A DNA stretch of 64,000 nt from Latrodectus hesperus. Its lineage: Eukaryota; Arthropoda; Arachnida; Araneae; Theridiidae. The position numbers were made by a program, and so were the translations under genes. Below are positions 1-13,498 of this stretch, one piece after another. The stretch is taken from positions 87,004,206 to 87,068,205 of the forward strand of contig CM075855.1 of assembly GCA_037975125.1 (NCBI GenBank), given 5' to 3'. Under the pieces are notes generated by a model that saw nothing but the letters and a program-made list of their open reading frames with translations, had not been told where the DNA came from and ran no database searches. Positions within the stretch are counted from its first letter, which is position 1. Every line of letters starts with the position of its first letter.

Positions 1-59
1 GTAAATTTTAAAAAAAACCTATTTACAAAAACCAATATAACATGGTTGGTATGATGGTT

Positions 60-345
60 AATACATAGTATGCCCCCAGACGATGCAATACCGGCCTTAC
101 AACGCCTAAGCATGCTGAGTATCAAATTTTAGATATTCTTCTTTTCATATTCTTTTTTTCTTTTCTTTCAAATTTTCGATATTCTTCAAATTTTCGAAAA
201 AATTCTGATCTTGGGGAATATTACACTACTCATCAAGCAATGCTCTCTGAAGTTCCGGTAGACATGTAGGAGGGGGTTGACAGGCTGCAATTCGTCAGCC
301 AAGCATATCCCACACATGCTCTATTGGATTTTCCAAATGCTTCCT
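60..345 (-). pseudogene. Tc1-like DNA transposase, C-terminal relic
   Basis: On the minus strand, 220-345 translates to ENPIEHVWDMLG, a stop, RIAACQPPPTCLPELQRALL, then a stop before CNIPQDQ. This is the characteristic end of Tc1-family DD34E transposases, and the Glu of NPIE would be the third catalytic residue. The reading resumes at about 66-122 as ILSMLRRCKAGIASSGG, which in the family normally follows the NIPQDQ segment directly. Here the two parts are separated by roughly 80 bp of T-rich sequence. There is a TGA after MLG and a TAG where a Trp is usual. The N-terminal DNA-binding domain and the first two Asp residues are absent. It is a dead fragment; no terminal repeat is visible in the window. 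Confidence 0.82.
123..200. repeat. T-rich short duplication inside the Tc1 relic
   Basis: A pyrimidine-rich stretch contains two near-identical copies of CAAATTTT(A/C)GATATTCTTC, at about 123 and 168. It separates two coding blocks that are contiguous in Tc1 transposases, so it is probably a later insertion or expansion. Confidence 0.6.
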
Positions 346-1509
346 TTGGAACATAACTATGCGGTTATTGCACTGAAAAGCTTTTAGAGCGCTTGTGAAC
401 AGTTTTACTTCATTGCAACTATACACTCTCGTCATGGTGACATACTATCGGTGCCATCTGGTGGTTTCTTGTAATTTGCGTATTATTCGTCAAGATGTGA
501 GTGATAATTTTACACGTGAAATTTTTATTTTAGTATCTGTGTGATTTTTAATTATCCTAAATTCATGGACATGAATGTAAATATTTCAAACAGATAGAAC
601 ATACAACCAATAGTCAAAGTGATATTTAATTATGAAATTTGAAATTAAAAAGATTTTTTAAAATAAATATACAGAATAAAAAGAACAGTAAAGTAAATAA
701 AAGGAAGTACTAGAAGCATGACTAACTTCATCAGAGGATGTTAACCGAATTGTTCCGAAGTAAACCTTTATTGCAATGCTTTCGTCTAAATCGAACCACT
801 ACACTCCAAAAATAAACCAAAAATATTTAAAATGATTAAAAATGACGACATTAATACAAAATAAATATAACGAAGAAATTTATGGTAACCAAGATAAAAT
901 ATCAAATTCCAAACTTATAAAAGTGCAAATAAATACAGATCGTAAAGAATTTATGCAATTATTTCATTTATTCTAAGCGTTCTCCAATTATTTGTAATTT
1001 TGAAGGATTAGAATTCAGTACTTAATCTTGGCAACAATAATTTTTTCATTATATTGATATTTACTTCCTGTTTTATCTTCATTAAATCATCGGAATTAGT
1101 GACCCGATTTTGACTCTAGTCTTCAGTCATTGCAGAAAAGACACTCCTTGTATCAACTTCATCAACACTTTCTGTAAAAATGTTCGTCATTAGGTACTTC
1201 ATTCTATTTATCTTATTTCGCTTTTACTCTGTATGTTTATTTAGAAAAAAATTATTCAAATTTTAAATTTCATACTTCAAATTTCGCTTTATCTATTGAT
1301 TGTATGTTCCATCTGCTTACTGTATTTAAATGGCCCTGTCTATTTGCTTTATTGTTCTTCTTTTAGTATTTGTTTTAAATATTAAAGACTCTTCTATTAC
1401 TTATATTTTTGTAATTTTGTTTGCGCAGCTCTTACGCTGAATGTATTACAAATCTTCTAACTTTTGTATTCATTTATTTTGCATTATGCTTATGATATTT
1501 TTGATTACG
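346..1509. other. AT-rich intergenic DNA
   Basis: No supportable gene. The only notable short site is a CTCF-core match at 453-464, listed separately. The remainder is AT-rich unique-looking sequence. Confidence 0.6.
448..467 (-). promoter_or_regulatory. Candidate CTCF-type insulator site
   Basis: GCCATCTGGTGG at 453-464 matches all 12 positions of the degenerate CTCF core GCCMYCTRSTGG, the reverse complement of CCASYAGRKGGC. Motif identity is visible in the sequence. Binding is inference, because short motifs occur by chance in 64 kb. Confidence 0.45.
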
Positions 1510-1975
<466 letters not shown>

Positions 1976-2105
1976 TTATTTATATAGGCAAATCTTTCTT
2001 TAGCTACTTTTGCGCTGGCTAGATTTCCTATTATGCATTGTAGTTCCAACATTATATTTTCAGTATTGTATTTATTACTTTATATTTATATATGTCTTTT
2101 CTTTA

Positions 2106-2107
<2 letters not shown>

Positions 2108-2170
<63 letters not shown>
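2108..2170. repeat. (TA)n microsatellite
   Basis: About 60 bp of alternating AT, 130 bp downstream of the foldback element. Confidence 0.97.
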
Positions 2171-2174
<4 letters not shown>

Positions 2175-3503
2175 TACAGTTTTGGATAACAACTGTTGAA
2201 AAAAGATGATTGCTTACGGAGTGGTGAGTGCTCTCGGGAGTTTTCCACGTTTTCTTTACTGTGTTACTTGAATATGATACATTATCTATAAACACAATGT
2301 GCTCTGAGTGCGGCTTTCAATACCAATGGCGTGTAAGCTATGAATAAGGTGAATGTCTTATGACAGCTTTCATTTTTCATACGATCTTCTGCATGGGGCG
2401 AAAGTTGTGCAGCAGTTAACTTAATTTAGGATTTTTACATCAATATACTCAGAAAAAGTTAGTTCTTGAAGATTTCGCGTTAGAAAAATTAATTTAATGT
2501 AATGGTTTAAAATCGTTACTTTATGTTATTTGATTTTTGGTACCTTTATATTTTCAAAAAGAAAAAAAAATTTCATAAAATTTTTTTAAAATAAATTTTT
2601 TTTACAGTCTTGTATGGAGACAATTATAAAAAAACAGTATAAACAGTATAAAAAATTAAATAATTTTAATAAATCCATTTATTTTCAGACTTTTATAATT
2701 TTACCAAATTTTATGTTTACTGAAATTATAAAACCTTGAATCTTATTGTATTTTCTTTTTCTGAAACATATATACTTAAAAACGTTGGTTTCATTTATAA
2801 ATTTTTATGTTTAAACCTTAATGTAAAAGTTAAAGTTTATATGCAACATAAAAGTTGTATATTATAATTTTATATTTTAAATATATTTATTTTCATTTAT
2901 ATGCTAATTATTTCTTTGTATTCAGTCGACGAAAGATTATTTAAATTTCTAATCCCATTCTTTGCTTTTGACTAGGATAAAGTATATATTTTCTTTAAAA
3001 TGATGATTGAATAATAATATCTTTTATAAAATATAGGCTGTATAATATTTTTCTTTAAAATGATTATGTTAAAGAGGTTGCAATAAAGTATGTTTACTTT
3101 ATTCTTTTTATTATATACATGTATTTATGCAAATAATTTCTAAACATATTTTAGAAAATTACGAATAATTTAAAATAGTCTCCCCTAGTTTATAAATCCC
3201 GTTAAACATCTAAAATAATAAAGTTATTTTTATAGATTATACACTTCAATGTTAAATAAGTATTGTTTACAATACTTGAACCTTATTTAAATAAGATGGT
3301 AAATACCAAAGACTTGTCAAGTTTCTAAAATTTTAGTATATAAATTTTATAAATTATATGTCAGTGAGTTTGAATTCCAGCTTGAACATGTATATTTGAA
3401 ACGGTTTTGTTTCTACTTCAAACTGTGTTTTCGGTTAAAATAAAACAACAGATTGAGAAACCAATCAAATTCCTAAAATAGGCAAATAGTTAAAGCATAT
3501 AAA

Positions 3504-3551
3504 GAGTCCTCAGACAATCAGACACGAAAGTCTCTGATTGTCTGAGGACTC
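3504..3551. repeat. Perfect 19-bp inverted repeat
   Basis: GAGTCCTCAGACAATCAGA at 3504-3522 and its exact reverse complement at 3533-3551 are separated by 10 bases. Pairing does not extend beyond the stem on either side. Confidence 0.95.
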
Positions 3552-3754
3552 CAGGGAAATGAAACATCGGATCCCGTGGCAAAGAAAGCAACCAAAATTG
3601 TACAAATAGCAGATAGACAAATTCCTTTTTACACTCCAAACGGTTAATTAAAAATTCCTTTAGCGAAGATTGTTGTAAAACAAACACAAGAAATGATTCG
3701 ATGAAATCACAAATATTCGCTAAGACAGATGTGTTGCCCTGTTTTACCTCGCTA

Positions 3755-3940
3755 CTGGATACGACTTGGCGATACATTATGGCAATAAACATTAATATCT
3801 GGTAATCCTGGTAAATCTAACTTTTTAAAACTTTTGTGTAGTGGCCACCTTGTTAATCACATTTTGACACCTGTCTTGGCGGCAAAAAATAGCCAAAGAA
3901 TCAAGAAGTACCCGATTTTAAACTTTTAACCACGAATATT
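3755..3940 (+). repeat. Dispersed repeat, copy A
   Basis: This segment aligns with the reverse complement of 31215-31375. Shared blocks include CTGGTAA, CTTTTGTGTA, CCACCTTGTTARTCACATTT followed by TGACAC, AATCAAGRRGTAC and CGATTTTAAACTTTTA. A related TCTGTTGCC...CCTCGCTACT block occurs twice nearby, at about 3728 and 3962. The family is not recognised and no coding potential is evident. Confidence 0.7.
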
Positions 3941-5392
3941 CCACTTTGGTCAAGGAATAGATCTGTTGCCATTTTTCCCCTCGCTACTGTCTACGATTGT
4001 CTCTTCAAGCATCCATATTATATGAAAATACTATCAAGTCCTCTTTGCCAACTGCGCAACATACGAGAGAAAATGGACGAGAACCATTTGAGACGTTGCC
4101 CTGCACTGAACTCGGGACACTTGTGGGGGAGATACAAGAGAGCTCGGTATAAGATTGACGATTTTTATATTTATTGTGGATTTTCAGTTTGGTTATCTGA
4201 GCTTATGTCACTTTTTTTTTTGTTTCAGTGTTATTGTTCGTCAAATTTTAACTACAGTTGTCTTTCAATCTGCCATTAGAAATAAAAAATGTTTCTTGTT
4301 GTATAAATACCCATTGCCAGTAAACAATAAAAGGATATCTTTCTTAATTTTATAATCATTGGTCACTTTTAATTAGTTTCAAACACATGTGCATGAAAAA
4401 TTTCTTACATAAGCAAATATTCATTTCACACACTACATTTTACATAAAGATGTATTTCAATACTTGATTTTTATGAAAGACAGAATCGATAACTGGCAAT
4501 TAAGGGCAATACACCCTCATTAAAGATCATATTAAAATATATTTATACAAAAGAAGAAGAAAAAATACTTTAAGATCAAAGGGACTCACAAAAGAATAAC
4601 ACTTATAATAATTGAACCTTTGTTTAAAAATTTTTTAATTTTATTAAATTAAGCAGCCTGGAAAATAAATTAGTTACTTTGAAAAAAAATCGTAAAATTT
4701 TTAGTTCAAGAATTACTTCTATAATTCATCGATAGCCACTTGTAATTAAATCATTAAAAGCATAATTAAAAATCAAAAAAAATCATTGAGGACCCTTGAT
4801 TAAAAAGTATTTATGTAAGAAATAAGGCTTTTAATTCGAAGCTAATTAAATAAGTCAAAAACTGCTTGAAGCTTCTTCGAACAATCATTTCTTAATTTTT
4901 AAGTGATATATAAAAGAAAAACAATATCCGCGACCTTTTATTACCTAGAAATTAAACAAAAATTATTCTTAGAGCCATTTTTTAGGATGAGTTTCTTACA
5001 ATTAGGTGAGTGTTTTTCAGATCATATTCAAATATTTAATTGGTTAATGAGAATCATAAATTAATACTTATTTCAACGTCTTTAAAAAATCATAGTTTTC
5101 AAATTTCATTTAGTAAAATTACTTATCGTATAATTTAGAACGTAGGAATAATCAAAATTTTGTTTTTTTTATGTTATTTAAGGTAGGTTAAAATTAAAAT
5201 ATGTGTGTGATTAATCATAAATTGTTTTTTAATTTTATCGATTTTAATGCAGGGAAATTACCAAGTAATACGAATAAAATTGTAAGTTAAAAATTGCATC
5301 TTTTTAGAAATTAATGTTAGTATGCTAATTCAAATTTCAATTACAAGTGTTTCAAAACTATACTTATAGATTCTGAAATATTTTATGTGTAA

Positions 5393-5510
<118 letters not shown>

Positions 5511-5657
5511 TGTAATGAGAAACCAATCCCCAGAGTTTCAGATTCAATTAGCATATGGATCTCCAATGGCGAACTTCTAGAGCTTTTTTGCTTTGCCCAG
5601 TAACTCAGCAATGCTGGGTGGACTTTTATATTACCTGAGTTTATTAATTGGTATCTT

Positions 5658-8600
5658 ATGGCTGAAAAGACACAAGAAGCAACTAACCTTTCTGCATTTG
5701 CGGGTGAAGCCTCTGAAGTAGACCTTGCTGAAAGAGACAAGGGAACTCAGAGGCAATCTAGTGAAGGGGCAGCAATGAATCCTTCACAGGAGGTAGAAAT
5801 GACCTCCAAACCATCTTCTTCTGGTGAAAGTCAGGAAGCTATCGCTAGCATGACTGACTCTCTGACCAGAATCAAGCTTCCGATGGGGGTGAAGGTAGTT
5901 CAAGCCAACCTCCACCACAGTAGAAGTGGTACCACTAACCTCAGTAAGAAGTTTCTTGCTGGGGATATACACCTGGCCCTGATTCAGGAACCCTGGCTGG
6001 TTAAGGGGAGAATCAGTGGCCTTAAAGGAACTAAAGGTAAGCTTATCTATTGTACCAATAGCAACGCTAGAACTTGCATACTCTTACATAAAAACATTGA
6101 GGTTTTACCCCTCTCTGAATTTATCCTTAGAGACTTGACAGCTGTGAAAGTCACACTCAACATAGAGGGAGGGGACAGAAAAATTGTTTTTGGCTCTGTG
6201 ATACCTGCCCTATGAAGAGAAGGCTCCACCTGACCATTCTCTGCACAAGCTCATGAACTTTTGCAGAGACAACAACTTACAGGTAGTCCTAGGACTAGAC
6301 TGTAATGCTCACCATGTTGTCTGGAGAAGTACGGACACAAATAAAAGAGGTGAGTGCCTTTTAGAATTCATTCTAAACTACGGATTATATATTCTAAATG
6401 AGGGCAACGAACCAACTTTCATTACTTCCAATCGATCTGAAGTAATCCACATTACTATAGCGACAACGATAATTAGCAAAAATATCAAAAAATGAAAAGT
6501 AGATGGCAGACCTTCTGGCTCAGACCATCAAAACATCCATTTTGAAATTCACTCTAATGTGTGTCTGGATCGCATGTTCAGAGACCCAGTTAGGACAAAC
6601 TGGAAGAAATTCCAGGAGGATTTGACTGGGTTGGTTGAGCTCGGGAACAGACCTATTAGAGACAACTACGATCTAGAAGTTACAGCAGATCTTCTGTAAC
6701 TATTCGCATGCCCTATTCGCACTAGGAGAGCTAAACTCCAATGTCCTTGGTGGAATGACTCTCTAGCAGCCGAAAGGGCAAATGTTAGGAAACTTTTTAA
6801 TAAAGCCAAGAAAAATGGTGAATGGGAGAACTATAAAACGGCCCTCACTAATTATAACAAACTTGTTAGGAAAAGCAAAATTTACTCCTGGAGGAAGAGT
6901 TCTGCGAAGAGATCTCCAAAAACTCTTCAAAAGGGATGAACCTATTTTGCTTGGCACCTTAAAGGACGAGGAGGGTAATTTTGCTGCTTCCGGGAAAGAG
7001 GTTATAGAAATTATGACCAAAGCCCACTCTCCAGGACCTAGAGATATTTATAGCAACGAAGGGGAGCACTGCATTTGCTCTTTGCAAAGAGTCAATAGTG
7101 ATCAATGGACCATCACTAAAAATATCGTTAACTACAATATTGTTAAATGGGCAATCTCTGCCTTTAAACCTCTAAAAAGTCTAGGGCCTGATGGAATTAT
7201 GTCCATCATGATCCAGAAGGCAGAGGAGGTTATCATACCAGTGCTAACTAGAATTTACAGAGCTAGCTTAGCTTAACAGTTTTACATACCAAAGATATGT
7301 TAGAAGACCAGGATTGTTTTCATTCCAATACCTGGCAAGGACATCTATGACCAGGCTAAGTCTTACAGACCTATCAGTCTTTCTTCATTCTTTCTTAAAA
7401 TTAGGGAGAAAATCATTGATCGGTATATAAGAGATTACTTGGGTAGTAACAGTCCCTTGCATGCTCTTCAATTTGCCTATCGACCCGGCAAATCTACTGA
7501 AACTGCTTTACATCTGCTAGTTTCTAAGATTGAAGCCACTTTGGATCAAAAAGAAATTGCCTTGGCAACTTTCCTCGACATCCAAGGTGCCTTTGATAAT
7601 ACTTCCCATCCATCCATCCTCAATACACTTAGAGGGGTAGGGATTAATCAGACCTTGTGTACTTGGATTGAGACCTTGATTTCGGATAGATGTATACAAA
7701 TGAACATCTTCGGTGAATCATTTGAAAAAAAGTCTACTAGAATTTGTCCTCAAGGAAGTGTTCTCTCAACATTACTTTGGAACCCAGTTGTAAATAGCCT
7801 TATAAAATATCTAAATGATAAGGGCTATTATACGCAAGGTTATGCTGATGACATTGTCATCCTTATCCTTGGCAAAGATTTCGACATAACTTGACATCTC
7901 ATGCAGGATGCTCTAAGTTATGTAAGTCAATGGTGTATGGACCTGATGGTTAATCCTCAGAAAACCTACCTTGTACCTTTTACACGCAAAAGGAACTGGA
8001 AGGGGTTTTTCATACCAAGACTTTTTGATGTTGAAATCAATGTGGCTTCAGAGGTGAAGTATCTGGGCATTTATTTAGACCAAAAACTCACCTGGAATAA
8101 GCACATTGATGATAACATTAACCGAGCAAATAAAAGCATTATGATTTGCAGGCGAATGCTTGGCAAAAACTGAGGTCTACATCCAAAACTGATGTTGTGG
8201 ATGTACACAGCTATTGTCAGGCCCATTCTCACATATGCCTGTGTGATCTGGTGGCGTAAGGTGGAACAGAAGACTGTGACTGACAGACTAGGAGGTCTAC
8301 AAAGACAGGCCTGTCTCTGCATCACAGGAGCAATGTCCACCGCACCAACCAGAGCATTGGAAGTTATGTTGGATCTGACTCCCTTAGACATCTTCATCTG
8401 CAGCACTGCCAGAATGACTGCATAGAGAATGAAGCTACAAAACCAATGGTACGACCAACCTGTTGCCAAAGGGCACAGGGGTATTACCAGGAAAATTCAA
8501 GATCCTACTTTCCTGATGCCTTCGGACATCATGGAAAAGTCATACATGTTTGAAAGGACATTGGAAATAGTTTTTCCAACTAGAGACGAATGCGATAACA

Positions 8601-9529
8601 ACATGTTCAGAACTAAAACAGGAGATCTAATCTGGTACACAGTTGGATCACTGAAAAACAGCCTCTCAGGACTGGGAGTATGTGGCGTGTCACCAAGAAC
8701 CAGCCTATCTGTAAGCCTTGGGCATTACGCTACGGTCTTCCAGGCAGAAGTTTTGGCCATTATCCACTGTCTGCGACTAAATATGAGGAAGGGCTACCAC
8801 GGTAAGCAGATTCTCATTTTTAGTGACAGTCAAGCCGCTTTAAAAGCGCTCAGTTCTTTCGAAATCAAATCTAAAATGATTTTGGAATGTAGAAACCTTC
8901 TTACGGAACTGGCAACTGGAAACAAGGTGATCCTTGTATGGGTGCCAGGGCACAAAGATATCGAAGGTAATGAAAGGGCTGATGAACTTGCTAAACAAGG
9001 ATAGTCTTTTGCTCCCATTGATGGAGAACCTTTTTGAGGGATCAATTTGAAGACCACAAAAACCAAAGTTCTTAGATGGGAAAAACGGAAGATGTATGAA
9101 GCTTGGCTCAACACTCCTGGTCAAACCCACGCTAAAAGTATGATCTGTGGATCATCAGTGAGGATTGCCTCTGAAATTCTAAGATGCTCTAGGCAGAAGA
9201 TACGTTTAATGGTAGGCTTCATAAATGGACACTACTATTTCAGAAAACATCTCCATAAAATGGGACTGTTTCAGAAAGACCCTATCTGCAGGAAATGTCA
9301 TATGCAAGAGGAAACGGCCAGGCATATCATTTACAAATGCGAGGCCCTTGGCGTCCCTAGATTAACTTCTTTTGGCATCATCCATACTAGAGAGTTACAC
9401 CTAGACTCCATTAAAGGGTTATCGGACTTTATTAATAAAGTGGGTGACCCTAGCAACTGGCAACTAGCAACCCTAGCAACTGGAAGCATATCATTTACGA
9501 ATGCAAGACTCTTGCCCTCCCTAGATTAA
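5658..9529 (+). pseudogene. Non-LTR ORF2 (endonuclease, reverse transcriptase, RNase H), disrupted
   Basis: Domains read in order across three frames. The APE-type endonuclease runs from about 5905 (QANLHHS, ALIQEPWL) and continues after a frameshift near 6200 (LGLDCNAHHVVW, SGSDH). A second frameshift lies near 6920. From there to 9529 one frame persists, with in-frame stops near 7274, 7892, 8171, 8423, 9002 and 9035. The reverse transcriptase shows SYRPISL, FLDIQGAFDN (motif A), CPQGSVLSTLLW and YADD (7841-7852). RNase H shows FSDSQAALKAL and WVPGHKDIEGNERADELAK near 8820-9000. A C-terminal CX2CX8HX4C motif (CRKCHMQEETARHIIYKC) lies near 9289-9342. Many lesions with readable motifs indicate an old but not ancient dead copy. 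Confidence 0.88.
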
Positions 9530-9623
9530 CCTCTTTAGGCATCATCATTCTAGAGAGTTACACCTAGACTCTATTAAAGGGTTATTGGACTTTATTAATA
9601 AAGTTGGTGACCCTAGCAACTGG
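9322..9623 (+). repeat. Tandem duplication of the retrotransposon 3' end
   Basis: 9322-9460 and 9486-9623 are about 139-bp near-copies. Both start GCATATCATTTAC and end GACCCTAGCAACTGG. They are joined by about 25 bp that repeats CAACTAGCAACCCTAGCAACT. The first copy carries the coding frame; the second extends past the stop. Confidence 0.9.
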
Positions 9624-9760
9624 AACTAGGAAACATTGGGTTTGGAGTTAATAGTACAAAATACTGATAAAAGCAGAGGAACACAATATAATGCAAACCC
9701 AACTCTAAGAAGAAGAAGAGAAGATGGAACTCTAATTTAAACGTTGAAAATGTTGTATTG

Positions 9761-12700
9761 TAATAAATGTATTTTTAAATAATGCCTTTTTTGAAAATAA
9801 ATATGTTTTTTTTTGTTTTTATATGTTATTTAAGTAGTATGTTAAAAATATTTTAACGATAATAGGAAATAGAAAATCAATTTATATATATTTTAATTTA
9901 ATAAATTTTTAAGAATGACAAAAATACAAAATTTATAAAACAACGGAAAGTTTAAATTATGAAAACGGTTGTCAAGCATTTAAGCATCCATTTTTTGTTC
10001 TGCATTTCATAAAATTTTCAGATTTTGCAAAAAACGTGGGTTTTGAAATAAAATTAACCAAATAAAATGTATTCTTAAATGAGGTATTTTGTATACATTG
10101 TATTTATCAACTATATCTATGCATATATTTCGATGATATTTTAACTATGTGAACGAAATGTATTACTAAAATATATTCGTTTAAAATTCTTTTTTATATT
10201 CCTAATGTCTACTATAAAATATTCAAACCATTTCTTTTATTTTTCTTTGTTTAGGTATCAATTATTTTTTTTCGAGTATTATTTCCTTTTTTACAAGAAT
10301 GTTTTGACATTTGTTTTCCTATGTAAAGAAATACTGTTTGTTTATGCTTGCAAACAACGGTGTAAGCGTTACTTTTCTACGTTGTTTCTCTTTACTTTAC
10401 CGTCGTATCTGTAACAAGCCTATTTTTTAGATTAAAATAAACATCCACTTTACAAAAAAGACTGCTTAATATACGTCACTTATTGTCACTCTATATACAT
10501 GGACAACTTTTATAGTACTTTTTATAATACATAAGTACTAGATACATGTAAAAAGTATCGAATTAAAAGAGATTTTTTGCTATGAGAAAATAGCCTAAAT
10601 AAAGATTAGAAGGTATCAAATTAAATAAAAAAATTATATTGAAAGAAAATATATTTTTAAAGTTCTTCCAAAACGTAAAATTAATTTGTATAAAAATTTC
10701 CAACAAAAAAAAAAAAATTGCTCTAAAACGAAACTCTTTTGTGAAGAAATATATAAATATTTAAATATTACCATTAAGACATTTTTATAATTAATTGTTT
10801 TTGAAATTGACATGTCCTAAGTAATTGAAAATTGGGCCTCTAATATAGAAAACTTTGAAACCCTAGTGAAAATAAATTTACTAATGAATTTGGTATTGAA
10901 CGTCACCATAACTAAAATTTTTATTCGAAAAAAACATTTCGAATTTTTTTTAAAATTGCGTTTTTATTTTCCATTTTTTAAACCGTGAAGTTAATACATT
11001 GTAATTGAGAAATAAAAATGCTATGTTATACATGTAAATAATAAATCTTATTCTATGAGTGCACCCAATTTCTGACCGTAGTTGAGTCGATAACGGCATC
11101 GTGATATAAAATGAAGTTTGTATATGAATGTTGATTCTTTTACATTAAGCGATGGTTTTATGGTAATTCTTTTTCATTCCGAAATTTTGATTAGAAAGTT
11201 CGTTGTAAATTTAAACAGTAATTAATGTTTATGTGAACTCACACACGGTAGTATTCTTCATGCTTCAATGAACGTTGTTCCGGATTTTAGTTTGCTTCAA
11301 AAACGTATTCTTTCTATTCTAAAATTATTATCTATATATACGTAACGGCTAGACTGCTAGGGGGTAGGTAGAAGAACATAACGTACAGCCTTATACCCCC
11401 TTTTTTCTGTATTAGTTATATTGAAAAAAAAAACATAATTATATTTGCTGTTTTTCTAGGTTTAAAAAGTCTTTTTTTTAATTGTTGCGAATGTGTTTTC
11501 AGCTATTCCAATATGCCACAGAAAAAAAATTTGAAACGCAGATGAAAAATTCTTGGCTTTAATATACTGTAACTTCGCAACTAAGAATATTTTTAAGTAT
11601 TCCATTAATCACATTCCATTTATTTATTTATTTATTTTTTTTTGCTCATCTGTACCTGAGACATTTCTTGATGAAAACAACTTTTTGAAAAGAAAGTATA
11701 AGGCAAATAGCGTCATAAATAATTAATACTGTTATGTTTACAAATTAATAAGAATTTCTGTTTAAAAATATCACACTTTTCTCAGAAGTTAAGTATGCAT
11801 ATCCCACTGGAAGATATGGCCGTCGAATGCTGACAGGATTTGCTATTGAAAAATTATCATAAAATCAAAACGAAGATAGAGAGAATATTTTATAGACAAA
11901 TGATGCATCATTTTCACACTAGAACATTAGTATAATTAAATCAACCGTTACTTTTGAAAAGAATGATGTGTGTCCAAGTTATCTCTTCTAACTGGAGTCT
12001 GTAATTCAAAAGAAGTAAATTGCTTATAAACATAATACGAAGTGAATATTAAAACAGATAAACTATTCCAGCGAATGTCTTCTCAACTTAAAAATTCATG
12101 GCACGGAGACACAAAGATAAAAATTCCAATCGAAATCATTGTATAAACTAACAGAACAGAAATAACCGTGTTGACGCGCTGTTGCTCGACCATTTGCGCC
12201 AAGATACAATTGGCGATAGCGTAATAAACTGCCGCAGGGAGATGACATAAAATGTGTGTTTGCGAATCAAATTACAGTCATTATCCCTGAGCCAGGTTAC
12301 AGGTGCTTCAGTTTAATATCACCTCTTCAGAGAAAAGTATACTTTTCGGCATTTTTACACAGTTACGCGCGCAGAATTTTAATTCGTCATCAGTTACATT
12401 CTCTTATTTGGCGACAAATTATGACCCTTATATAATACTCTTATTTTAAGTAATTATTAAAAGAGGAGCTAACCCTAAATTTTCGCAAAATGTGCTCTAA
12501 TGTTTTCAATAATCCCTTAAGATATTTGCAAGCATTTCATTCTGGATTTTAAAAGCACCTATTTGCTTGATAAGATTTGTTAAATTAAAAACCATTTTTT
12601 TTGTTTGTTTTTTATACATGTTTTGGAACCTATGTGTTATATCGACCATTTTTACTATGAAAATATGTAGATAAATGAAGCTAATTTTAATCCTTTTTAA

Positions 12701-13395
12701 ATATGAGGGGAAAAAAGAAACAGTTAACTTATATTTTCTTGAAAGAAATAAGATGAGATTTCTTGAAAGAATAAAAGAATAAATTTTATTTTAAATTTAT
12801 ATTCCAATTTCTTAATCAGGAATTCAAAATTTGCAATCACTAAAAAATTTAAAAATAAAATACGGATGGGGTCATGAAACTGTAATGTTGGTGGTGAATC
12901 ACAACATTTGGCCACATATTTTTTTATTGGAAAGATAGTAAGTACCAATACCATATTAAAGTATAGAAACATGCATTTCCTTTTAGGTTTGCTTTCAAAA
13001 CTTTTTTCAAAAAAATACAAACACAAGTTACCTAAACATTTTGCCAAATTCACATGCAAATACAATGATTAATCCATAACTCAATTGCTTTCTGTAACTT
13101 ATTCATCAGCAATTGAGGTAAATGATGCACGTTGTCAAATTTAAATTATAAAAAAGACACCAATATAGTATTATTATTATTATTTTGTTGCTTTCAATGC
13201 TTTACAGCTTCAAGAAAGCGTATATTTAATTATTGCTTGCATCAAGTGATCGTCAGCGTATTAAGATTGCAAGAAAAAAAATTATTATATATTTAAAATA
13301 AAATCATAATGTAGGAAAAATTATTTAAAGCTATCATATTACCAACTAATCTTATTAGAATGAACTGTATAATATGAAAATTATTCATTTAGAAT
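9761..13395. other. AT-rich intergenic desert
   Basis: No gene found. Open frames at 10205-10414 and 12724-13065 are AT-biased and featureless. A modestly GC-richer stretch lies at about 12160-12430. A (TTTA)n run lies near 11620 and (ATT)n near 13172. Confidence 0.6.
12160..12430. other. GC-richer island in the desert
   Basis: The segment is clearly richer in CG and GC dinucleotides than its flanks, including GACGCGCTGTTGCTCGACC, TTGCGCC and ACGCGCGCAG. No protein, tRNA or transposon signature was recognised. It could be conserved noncoding DNA or an old repeat. Confidence 0.35.
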
Positions 13396-13498
13396 TTCTT
13401 TCTTTCTTTTTTCTTTCTTTTTCTTTTCTTTCTTTTTCTTCTTTTTTTCTTTCTTTTTTTTCTTTTCTTTTTTTATTTACTTTTTTCTTTTTTTTTTT
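13396..13498. repeat. Polypyrimidine (TTTC)n-type tract
   Basis: About 100 bp of almost pure T and C on the plus strand, built from TTTC, TTTTTC and TTCTT units. Confidence 0.95.

Noticed and set aside
3504..3551. Hairpin as a microRNA precursor
   Set aside because: The stem is too short and too perfect, with no flanking pairing; likewise for 57991-58038.
3490..3792. 100-codon minus-strand frame
   Set aside because: It overlaps the perfect hairpin and a dispersed noncoding repeat, and no domain is recognised.
4022..4355. Two overlapping plus-strand frames
   Set aside because: AT-driven composition and no recognisable motif.
10205..10414. Phe-rich 69-codon frame
   Set aside because: Typical of T-rich DNA, with no start context or domain evidence.
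12724..13065. 113-codon minus frame
   Set aside because: Lys/Phe/Leu bias from AT-rich DNA and no domain.
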